A stretch of DNA of 5,593 nt from the NCBI GenBank assembly GCA_903893335.1, contig CAITLX010000798.1:1-5593 (forward strand), read 5' to 3'. Source of the stretch: an uncultured delta proteobacterium. GTDB lineage: Bacteria; Myxococcota_A; Polyangia; Polyangiales; Polyangiaceae. Positions 1 through 5,529 of the stretch are shown here, piece by piece; the stretch's first letter is position 1; each line of letters opens with the position of its first letter. A program made the translations under genes and the position numbers. Below the pieces are notes generated by a model. That model made no database searches, was not told where the DNA came from, and saw only the letters and a list, made by a program, of their open reading frames with translations.

Positions 1-545
1 AGCCCTCGGCGCTCTTCCTCGCCGAGCGCCCCGCGGGGGCCGCGGGCTCGGTCGTGGCGGCCACGGCCGAGGGGGCGCGCCCGCTGCTCGTCGAGGTGCA
101 GGCGCTCGTGGGCGCGCCGGGTGCGGCGAGCCCGCGCCGGAGCGCCACCGGGGTCGATGGCACGCGCCTGGCGATGATCCTCGCGGTGCTCGCGCGGCGC
201 GCGGGCGTCGAGGTCTCGTCGTGCGACGTGTTCGTCAACGTCGCGGGGGGCATGCGCGTCGACGAGCCCGCGGTCGACCTCCCCATCGCCCTCGCGGTCG
301 CCTCGGCGTTTCGCGGACGGCCGGTCGACGGCGACGCCGTCGCGTTCGGCGAGATCGGCCTCGCAGGCGAGATCCGCGGCGTCGCGCGCGCGGCGGTTCG
401 CCTCGCCGAGGCCCGGACGATGGGCTTCGGCCGCGTGGTGATGCCCGGCACGAGCGCCGAGCGCCTCTCGGACGTCGAGCGCGAGGGCGTCGAGGTCCTG
501 CCCGTACGCACCCTCGAGGCGGCGCTCGACGCGCTGCTCGGTTGA
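1..545 (+). CDS. radA: DNA repair protein RadA, C-terminal part (5' end outside window)
   Basis: RadA (Sms) is a RecA-like ATPase/helicase that promotes branch migration in recombinational repair and acts in the cytoplasm with RecA. Only the last 180 codons are here; the first complete codon is at base 3 and the stop TGA is 543-545. The zinc finger, Walker motifs and KNRFG motif lie upstream of the window. The visible part begins with the linker pattern SALFLAERPAGAAGSVVAAT and then TRPLLVE-like EGARPLLVEVQALV, both typical of RadA just before its Lon-protease-like domain. That domain follows, with DVFVNVAGGMRVDEPAVDLPIAL, FGEIGLAGEIRGV and GFGRVVMPG. The residue at the Lon catalytic serine position appears to be Ala (DEPAVD), fitting a family whose Lon-like domain is thought to be a structural/DNA-binding ring rather than a protease. 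A GTG at base 54 is an internal Val, not the start. Identification is secure by motif recognition. Confidence 0.93.
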   Translation, partial: PSALFLAERPAGAAGSVVAATAEGARPLLVEVQALVGAPGAASPRRSATGVDGTRLAMILAVLARRAGVEVSSCDVFVNVAGGMRVDEPAVDLPIALAVASAFRGRPVDGDAVAFGEIGLAGEIRGVARAAVRLAEARTMGFGRVVMPGTSAERLSDVEREGVEVLPVRTLEAALDALLG

Positions 546-651
546 CGCGACGCGTTGGGACGCGGTTGGGACTCCCGTATCGGACCTAAGGAGTGCCTCT
601 CCGGGGCGAGTTCGGTTACTTAAGCAGGCCTGGGGGGCCCGAAAGCCCAAC
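546..651 (+). other. Intergenic/leader region with orphan SD-like motif and small hairpins
   Basis: This 106-bp gap holds several small signals but no promoter that can be assigned firmly. Two near-identical tandem copies of CGCGTTGGGAC (551-561) and CGCGGTTGGGAC (561-572) are followed by the palindrome GGGACTCCC (568-576). A perfect SD-like AAGGAG lies at 588-593, yet no start codon follows at normal spacing and the next gene starts 59 nt away. Downstream are a possible 5-bp hairpin (595-607), the palindromes CTTAAG (619-624) and CAGGCCTG (625-632), and a GGGC/GCCC hairpin with loop CCGAAA (635-648) ending only 3 nt before the GTG at 652. It could be a structured 5' leader or the read-through zone after radA. 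I do not match it to any riboswitch class I know. Confidence 0.35.
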
Positions 652-1530
652 GTGTCGTCGCTCCTCTCACGTCGTTCCTGGTTGACCGCGGTCGCGCTGA
701 GCGCGGTGGCAAGCGGCGCCCGTGCGGACGACGTCGCGGCGGTGGTCGACGCGCTCGTCTCGAGCACCGATTTTCGCGTCCGCGCCGCTGCCGCCCTGGC
801 GCTCGGCAAAGCGAGGGCCGCCGTCGCGCTCGATCCGCTGGTGCACGCGCTCGACGACGACCACCCGACGGTGCGCGTGGCCACCGCGATCGCGATCGGG
901 AGGCTCGGCGCGGCTGCGTCGGCCGCGCTCCCCGCGCTCCGGCGTCACCACGCGGTCGAGGAGGTCGGGTCCGTGCGCGCCGCCATCGCGCAGGCGATCG
1001 ACGACATCGGGGCGGCGGCCGCGATGCCCGGCGACTCGCTCCGGTCGGTCGCGGTGGTGCAGGTCGGCTCGCTGCGCGTCCGAGGCGAGCACGGCGAGCA
1101 CGTCGCTGCGGCGCTGCGCGCCGCGACGCGGGCGAAGCTGGGCGCGCTCGCCGGCGTCGATCTGCTCGGCGAGGGCATCGACGTCGTCGCCGAAGGGCGC
1201 CTGCGCCGCACGCGCGCGTTGCTCATCGACGGAAGCGTCGAGAGGCTCGAGCGCACCGTCGAGGCGCGCGGCGTGCGCGTCCTCGCGCGCGTCGAGTTCA
1301 TCGTCCGGCGGGTGCCCGAGCACGCGCTGCACGGCGGCGGCAGCGGCGAGGCCGACGCCATCGACCTCGACCTCCTGGTGCCCGACGTAGCCCGCGAGGC
1401 GTCGCTCGAGACGCGGGCGATCTGGCGCGCGGTCGATGGCGCCGCGACGGCGACCGCGCCGGTGCTGCGCTCCGCGGTGGGCCTCGATCGCGCCCCGCGC
1501 GAGCCCGTCGTCCTCGCGCGCCGCCGCTGA
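652..1530 (+). CDS. Exported HEAT-repeat protein with unassigned C-terminal domain
   Basis: Predicted 292-residue secreted or periplasmic protein. Residues 1-25 form a Sec-type signal peptide: RR at 7-8, hydrophobic core about 10-22, and the cleavage motif ARA before D26. No lipobox is seen and the protein has no cysteine. Residues about 28-120 are HEAT/PBS-lyase-type helical repeats, seen in DFRVRAAAALALGKA, HPTVRVATAIAIGRLG and GSVRAAIAQAIDDIG; such repeats normally bind protein partners. Residues about 130-292 look like an alpha/beta domain (strand VAVVQVGSLRV, helix VAAALRAATRAKL, strands ALLIDGSVERL and VRVLARVEFIVRRVP), with a Gly/Ser-rich loop at 227-233. The strand-helix-strand order loosely recalls CsgG/LpoB-like envelope domains, but that is only a guess. 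GTG 652 is chosen because no ATG, GTG or TTG occurs in this frame between the radA stop region and it, and it places the signal peptide correctly. There is no good SD at normal spacing. Function unknown. Confidence 0.8.
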   Translation: MSSLLSRRSWLTAVALSAVASGARADDVAAVVDALVSSTDFRVRAAAALALGKARAAVALDPLVHALDDDHPTVRVATAIAIGRLGAAASAALPALRRHHAVEEVGSVRAAIAQAIDDIGAAAAMPGDSLRSVAVVQVGSLRVRGEHGEHVAAALRAATRAKLGALAGVDLLGEGIDVVAEGRLRRTRALLIDGSVERLERTVEARGVRVLARVEFIVRRVPEHALHGGGSGEADAIDLDLLVPDVAREASLETRAIWRAVDGAATATAPVLRSAVGLDRAPREPVVLARRR

Positions 1531-1538
1531 GCGCGCCC

Positions 1539-1552
1539 GCCTCGCGAGAGGC
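1539..1552 (+). other. Short hairpin with GCGA tetraloop between HEAT gene and glycosyltransferase
   Basis: GCCTC (1539-1543) pairs with GAGGC (1548-1552) around a GCGA loop, a GNRA-type tetraloop, 9 nt after the stop at 1530. No T-run follows, so it is not a canonical intrinsic terminator. It may protect the 3' end of the upstream mRNA, or it may be chance in GC-rich DNA. Confidence 0.3.
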
Positions 1553-1557
1553 TGGGG

Positions 1558-1563
1558 TAGGGT
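1558..1563 (+). promoter_or_regulatory. Putative -10 box TAGGGT for the glycosyltransferase
   Basis: TAGGGT fits the minimal TAnnnT form of a sigma-70-type -10 element and ends 8 nt before GTG 1572. Transcription starting about 7 nt after the box would give an mRNA with almost no leader. No convincing -35 hexamer is visible, and there is no AGGAGG-like site before the start. A similar box precedes the next gene at nearly the same spacing, which raises confidence slightly. Confidence 0.35.
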
Positions 1564-1571
1564 AGGCGCCC

Positions 1572-2687
1572 GTGAGCGCACCGAGCGTACTGTTCGTCTC
1601 GAAGCCGATCGTGCCGCCGTTCCACGACGGCGCGAAATGCCTCGTGCGCGACGTCGCGACCCGGCTGCCGGCGTGCGGCGTGGCGCCCACGGTGCTGGGC
1701 ACGCACGACGCGCCCCCGCTCGGCGCCGGCGTCACGATCGATCGCGTGCACCCGCGCGCCGGCGGGTTCGCGCCGGGCCTCGCCGAGAACGCGCGCGTGT
1801 TCGCGCGCCTCACGCGGGGGGCGCGCGCGGACGTGTGGCACTTCGTGTTCGCGCCCAACCCGCTCTCGAGCGGCGCCGCGAGGGCCGCGCGGCTGCTGCG
1901 CCCGACGCCGACGGTGCAGACGGTCGCGTCCGCGCCGCGCTCGTTCGAGCGGGTCGGGCGCCTGCTGTTCGGCGACCGCGTCGTGACCACCTCGGCGTGG
2001 ACGCGCGAGCGGCTCGTCGGGGCCGGCGCCGACGCCGCGCGCGTGTCGGTCGTGGCGCCGACGGTGGCGCCCCTGCCGGCGTTCTCGCAGGGAGACCTCG
2101 ACCGCGCCCGGCGCGACGCGGGGGTCGAGCACCACGGCCCGCTCGTGCTCTACCCGGGCGACGTCGAGATGTCGTGCGGCGCGCGCGTGGTGGCCGGCGC
2201 GGTGCCGCGCATCCTCGCCGCGTTGCCCGACGCCGTCGTCGTCTTCGCGTGCCGCAAGAAGACGCCGCGCGCGCACGAGGCCGAGCAGGCGCTCCGCGCC
2301 GCGCTCGCGCCGCACGGCGAGCGGGTGCGCTTCGTCGGCGAGGTGCGCGATCTGGTGCCGCTGATCGCGGCCTCGTCGGTGGTCGCGTTCCCGGTCGACG
2401 ACCTCTACGGCAAGGTCGATCTCCCCATCGCGCTGCTCGAGGCGATGGCGCTCGGCGTGCCGCTGGTGACGCTCGCCGGCGGGCCGCTCGGCGAGCTTGG
2501 CGCCAGCGTCGAGCTGGCCACCCCCGACGCCGACCGGCTCGCGGACGCCTGCGTCTCGCTCGTGCGCGATCGCGATCGGCACGCGGAGCTGGCGGCCCGA
2601 GGGCGCGAGGCGGTCGCCCGCCGACACCGCCCCGAGGTCGCCGCCGCTGCGTACGCGGAGCTCTACCGCGCGCTGCTCGCGCGCTGA
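1572..2687 (+). CDS. Glycosyltransferase, GT-B fold, divergent GT4-like
   Basis: Predicted 371-residue cytoplasmic or membrane-associated enzyme that transfers a sugar from a nucleotide donor to an unknown acceptor. The N-terminal Rossmann domain opens with VLFVSKPIVPPFHDGAK (residues 6-22), the usual first strand plus Gly-rich loop of GT4 enzymes. The C-terminal donor domain runs from about 188: VLYPGD (192-197), VVVFACRKK (222-230), VRFVGEVRDLVPLIAASSVVAFP (252-274) and DLPIALLEAMALGVPLVTLAGGPLGEL (283-309), the standard GT4 donor-site block. Oddities: at the EX7E motif only the second Glu (E290) is present, with Val at 282; the usual GR...K after the first C-domain strand reads PGDVEMSCG. 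R228, K229 and K230 might replace the missing basic residues. GTG 1572 sits directly before strand 1, so it is a good start; no SD is seen. No transmembrane segment is obvious. It lies 41 bp after the HEAT gene and 57 bp before the lipoprotein gene. The fold assignment is firm; the substrate is unknown. Confidence 0.85.
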   Translation: MSAPSVLFVSKPIVPPFHDGAKCLVRDVATRLPACGVAPTVLGTHDAPPLGAGVTIDRVHPRAGGFAPGLAENARVFARLTRGARADVWHFVFAPNPLSSGAARAARLLRPTPTVQTVASAPRSFERVGRLLFGDRVVTTSAWTRERLVGAGADAARVSVVAPTVAPLPAFSQGDLDRARRDAGVEHHGPLVLYPGDVEMSCGARVVAGAVPRILAALPDAVVVFACRKKTPRAHEAEQALRAALAPHGERVRFVGEVRDLVPLIAASSVVAFPVDDLYGKVDLPIALLEAMALGVPLVTLAGGPLGELGASVELATPDADRLADACVSLVRDRDRHAELAARGREAVARRHRPEVAAAAYAELYRALLAR

Positions 2688-2729
2688 CGCACGCGGCGGC
2701 TTCACGAGACGTCGCCCGCGCGCTGGGCG

Positions 2730-2735
2730 TACGAT
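2730..2735 (+). promoter_or_regulatory. Putative -10 box TACGAT for the lipoprotein gene
   Basis: TACGAT is a good -10 hexamer of the TAnnAT type common in GC-rich bacteria. It ends 9 nt before ATG 2745, so transcription would begin about 2-4 nt before the start codon. No -35 hexamer is convincing at 16-18 nt; TTCACG at 2701-2706 is too far (23 nt). The only SD candidate is a weak AGG at 2739-2741, consistent with leaderless translation. Confidence 0.4.
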
Positions 2736-2744
2736 GCCAGGTCC

Positions 2745-5387
2745 ATGATCTGCAATCGACCGCTTCGCCGCGCGCTCGCGTGCGCACCGCTCCTCTTGGC
2801 TCCGTTCGCAGCCGCGTGCTCGAGCACCGACGAGGCCGCGGCGCCCGCCGCGGACGCGGGCACCTCGTCCGACGCCGACGTCGAGGCTGCGCCCTCGTGC
2901 TCCGACCTCGTGCTCGAGGGCACCGGGAGCCCGGACGGGCACGCCGACCCGCTCGGCGCGCGGGCCGCGGGCCAGGCGCGCGCCGGGCGCATCCACGACG
3001 CGGCGCAGATCGTCCAGCCGGACGACGCGCGGCAGCGCGTGCGCGTCGGCGACTTCCTGCTCGCCAACGACAAGCTCGCCGTCTACGTCGAGGACCGCGG
3101 CCTGTCGGACGGCTACGCGCGCTTCGGCGGCGAGCTGCTCTCCATCGACAAGGTCGGCGACGACGGGCGGCCGCTCGGCCTGTCGCACTACGGCGAGACG
3201 CTCGTCGCGCTCTCGACCGAGATGATCCACCCGAGCTCGATCACCGTCACCCACGACGGCTCGGACGGCCAGGCGGCGAGCGTGCGCGTCGTCGGGCCGC
3301 TCGAGAGCGTGCCGTTCTTCGGCTCGCTCAAGGCGTTCTTCCCCCGCACCTACGGGCTCGACGCCGCGTACGACTACGTCCTCGAGCCGCACGCCGAGAA
3401 GGTGCTCGTGCGCCTGTCGGTGCTCAACCGCGGCGCGGAGGCGATCGAGATCGGGCGCACCGCCGACCACACCTCCGACGAGATGCACGGCTTCTTCCAG
3501 TACTCGCGCCAGCAGATGTGGACGACGGCCAACGGTTACGCCGAGCCCTCGGGGGACGTGCCGTGGGTCGGCTTCGACGGCGGCGAGTGGGGCTTCGCCT
3601 GGCGGAAGCCCGCAGCGACGCTCGAGTACGGGCTCACCGTCAGCGGCTTCGCCTATTTTCTCGGCAAGGGCTTCACGATCGCGCCCTGCTCGGTCACCAC
3701 CGTGGACCACGCCGAGGTCATCGCGGGCGGCCCCTGGCTCGACGGGCTGCGCGAGGCCATCCGGCGCACCGACGGCGACACGTCGTGGCGCACGATCACG
3801 GGCGCGGTGCACGACGCCTCGGGCGCACCGGTCGCGGGGGCGTGGGTGCACGAGCTCGCGACCGACGGCACCTACCTCAGCCGCACCAGGAGCGACGCGC
3901 AGGGAGCCTTCTCGCTCCACGCGCCCCCCGGCGCGGTGCGGCTCGTCGCGCGCGAGCGTGGGTGGCCCGTCGACGACGGCGTCACCGTGGCTGCGGGCGT
4001 GGGCACGGCCGCGATCACGCTGGGCGCGCCCGGCTTCGTGCACGTGCAGGCGAAGGACGCGCTCGACGGCACGCCGCTGCCGGTGCGCGTGCAGGTCATC
4101 GCCGACACGCCCGCGCCGCCGACGCCGGACGCCTTCGGCGACGAGGACGAGGACGACGGACGCCTGCACCAGGAGTTCGCCGTCACGGGCGACGTCACGC
4201 TCCCCGTGCCCCCCGGCGGTCACACCGTCGTCGTGAGCCGCGGCTACGAGTGGGAGCTTCACCAGGAGACGGTGCACGTCGCCGCAGGCGAGACGGCCGA
4301 GGTGCGCGCGTCGCTCGAGCACAGCGTCGACTCGACGGGCGTGCTCTGCGCCGACTTTCACATCCACTCCTTCTTCTCGGCCGATTCGAGCGACCCGGTG
4401 GAGCACAAGGTCAAGGGGGCCATCGCCGATGGGCTCGACCTGCCGGTGTCGAGCGAGCACGAGTGGGTCATCGACTTCCAGCCGACCGTCGAGAAGCTCG
4501 GCCTCACCAAGTGGGCGCGCGGCTTCTCGTCCGAGGAGCTGACGACGTTCGCCTGGGGGCATTTCGGCGTGGTGCCGCTGACGCCGCACGAGGACCGCGT
4601 CAACGCCGGCGCCGTCGAGTGGATCGGCAAGAACCCGCCCGAGGTCTTCGCGACCGTCCACGCCCTGCCCGAGAACCCGGCGCTGATCGTCAACCACCCG
4701 AGCGGCGGCAGCTTCGCCGCCTACTTCAGCGCGGCTGGCTTCACGCGCGCGACGGCCACCGGCACCGCAGGACTGTGGAGCGACGCGTTCGACGCGATCG
4801 AGGTCTTCAACAGCTCGAGCTTCGAGCAGAACCGCAAGGCGTCCGTCGCAGACTGGTTCTCGCTGCTCGAGCACGACCGCGTCGTGTGGGCGGTCGGCAG
4901 CTCCGACAGCCACCAGATCCGGAGCACGCCGGTCGGCTACCCGCGCACCTGCCTCGAGATGGGGCACGACGACCTGACGCGCGTCACCGGCGCCGACCTG
5001 CGCGACACGATCAAGTCGGGCCGCGCCACGGTGAGCGGCGGGCTGCTGCTGTCGGTCGTGGGGCCCGGCGGTGAGCGACCGGGGCAGACGGTCGTCGCGC
5101 CGAGCGGCGAGGCGATCTTCAGCGTGACGGTGCAGGCGCCGAGCTGGGTGGACGCGCAGACGCTCGAGACGATCGTGAACGGCAAGACGGTGTCGACCGA
5201 GCCGCTCGTCGCCGTCGGGACGGGCGTCGGCAAGCGCTTCGTGCAGCAGGTGACGGTGCCGGTCGATGCGCTGCGCGCGACGAGCTGGGTCGTGTTCCAC
5301 GCGAAGGGTGCGGCCGATCTGTCGCCGCTTCACCCGGGGAAGCTGCCGTTCGCGATGTCGAATCCGATCTTCGTCACAGGGGGGTGA
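2745..5387 (+). CDS. CehA/McbA-type PHP metallohydrolase lipoprotein
   Basis: Predicted 880-residue outer-membrane lipoprotein. The signal peptide (1-24) ends in FAAAC with C25 as lipidated Cys; Ala at -3 is less usual. S26-S27 follow, with no Asp at +2, which favours the outer membrane under the enterobacterial rule. Residues 28-50 are an Ala/Asp/Ser tether. Residues about 60-345 form a large beta-rich domain I cannot name. Residues 349-425 look like a CarboxypepD-regulatory domain (ITGAVHDASGAPVAGAWV, GAFSLHAPPG). Residues 428-530 form a second beta domain with an acidic loop (466-471) and SRGYEWE, typical just before the CehA PHP domain. The PHP domain (about 535-765) has DFHIH (H539, H541), SEHEW (E571, H572), NHPSGG (H651), EVFNSS (E686) and GSSDSHQ (D721, H723), so a full metal-ligand set appears present. 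Residues 765-880 are a terminal beta domain ending in NPIFV. Named relatives hydrolyse carbaryl; PHP proteins are mostly phosphoesterases. The natural substrate here is unknown. ATG 2745 is the only start giving the signal peptide. Confidence 0.88.
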   Translation: MICNRPLRRALACAPLLLAPFAAACSSTDEAAAPAADAGTSSDADVEAAPSCSDLVLEGTGSPDGHADPLGARAAGQARAGRIHDAAQIVQPDDARQRVRVGDFLLANDKLAVYVEDRGLSDGYARFGGELLSIDKVGDDGRPLGLSHYGETLVALSTEMIHPSSITVTHDGSDGQAASVRVVGPLESVPFFGSLKAFFPRTYGLDAAYDYVLEPHAEKVLVRLSVLNRGAEAIEIGRTADHTSDEMHGFFQYSRQQMWTTANGYAEPSGDVPWVGFDGGEWGFAWRKPAATLEYGLTVSGFAYFLGKGFTIAPCSVTTVDHAEVIAGGPWLDGLREAIRRTDGDTSWRTITGAVHDASGAPVAGAWVHELATDGTYLSRTRSDAQGAFSLHAPPGAVRLVARERGWPVDDGVTVAAGVGTAAITLGAPGFVHVQAKDALDGTPLPVRVQVIADTPAPPTPDAFGDEDEDDGRLHQEFAVTGDVTLPVPPGGHTVVVSRGYEWELHQETVHVAAGETAEVRASLEHSVDSTGVLCADFHIHSFFSADSSDPVEHKVKGAIADGLDLPVSSEHEWVIDFQPTVEKLGLTKWARGFSSEELTTFAWGHFGVVPLTPHEDRVNAGAVEWIGKNPPEVFATVHALPENPALIVNHPSGGSFAAYFSAAGFTRATATGTAGLWSDAFDAIEVFNSSSFEQNRKASVADWFSLLEHDRVVWAVGSSDSHQIRSTPVGYPRTCLEMGHDDLTRVTGADLRDTIKSGRATVSGGLLLSVVGPGGERPGQTVVAPSGEAIFSVTVQAPSWVDAQTLETIVNGKTVSTEPLVAVGTGVGKRFVQQVTVPVDALRATSWVVFHAKGAADLSPLHPGKLPFAMSNPIFVTGG

Positions 5388-5412
5388 CGCTGCGCTGGCC
5401 TCTGTTTGCCCC

Positions 5413-5424
5413 GGCGGGGCGGCT
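5413..5424 (+). repeat. Direct repeat GGCGGGGCGGCT, copy 1
   Basis: An exact 12-bp copy of the sequence at 5462-5473, offset 49 bp. This copy also closes a small GCCCC-GGC-GGGGC hairpin (5408-5420). Confidence 0.6.
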
Positions 5425-5461
5425 TGGGGATCGGCTGCGCCGGGGCTGATCTATTTCAATA

Positions 5462-5473
5462 GGCGGGGCGGCT
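5462..5473 (+). repeat. Direct repeat GGCGGGGCGGCT, copy 2
   Basis: Exact second copy of the 12-mer at 5413-5424. This copy forms the left arm of the GC-rich hairpin 5462-5489. Confidence 0.6.
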
Positions 5474-5489
5474 CAGGCCGCGCCCCGCC
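5462..5489 (+). terminator. GC-rich hairpin 75 nt after the lipoprotein stop, possible terminator
   Basis: GGCGGGGCG (5462-5470) pairs perfectly with CGCCCCGCC (5481-5489), 9 bp with a short loop that may fold further around TCAG. It follows an AT-rich stretch (CTATTTCAATAG, 5451-5462), but no T-run comes after it. It may act as a T-less terminator or an mRNA 3'-end stabiliser for the lipoprotein transcript. Confidence 0.4.
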
Positions 5490-5500
5490 ACCCCACGGCC

Positions 5501-5529
5501 CCCAAGGAGGGCGCGCCGCCCTCCTTGGG
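5501..5529. terminator. Perfect 12-bp hairpin, possible bidirectional terminator or palindromic repeat
   Basis: CCCAAGGAGGGC (5501-5512) pairs exactly with GCCCTCCTTGGG (5518-5529) around loop GCGCC. This is the strongest inverted repeat in the window and lies 113 nt after the last stop. No T-run follows on either strand, so a classic intrinsic terminator is not shown. The arms contain AAGGAGG and its complement CCTCCTT, the Shine-Dalgarno and anti-Shine-Dalgarno sequences, hidden in the stem. It could equally be one unit of a dispersed extragenic palindromic repeat. Confidence 0.5.

Noticed and set aside
54..545. Treating GTG 54 as the true start of the first gene
   Set aside because: The same frame continues upstream to the window edge with RadA-type sequence, so the gene is simply truncated on the left.
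593..685. Small 30-codon ORF starting at GTG 593
   Set aside because: Its start overlaps the SD-like motif rather than following it, it runs into the HEAT gene's signal-peptide coding region in another frame, and the peptide has no recognisable feature.
1539..1552. Hairpin after the HEAT gene as an intrinsic terminator
   Set aside because: Only 5 bp and no T-run; kept as a structural note only.
1436..5074. Long + strand open frame (1212 codons) overlapping the glycosyltransferase and lipoprotein genes
   Set aside because: Arg/Ala-rich composition, no domain, and it crosses the boundaries of two genes with clear motifs; a frame-shifted shadow.
945..5333. Very long open frame on the minus strand (1462 codons) across three genes
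   Set aside because: Rich in Arg, low complexity and without recognisable motifs; it is the antisense shadow of well-supported + strand genes in GC-rich DNA with few stop codons.
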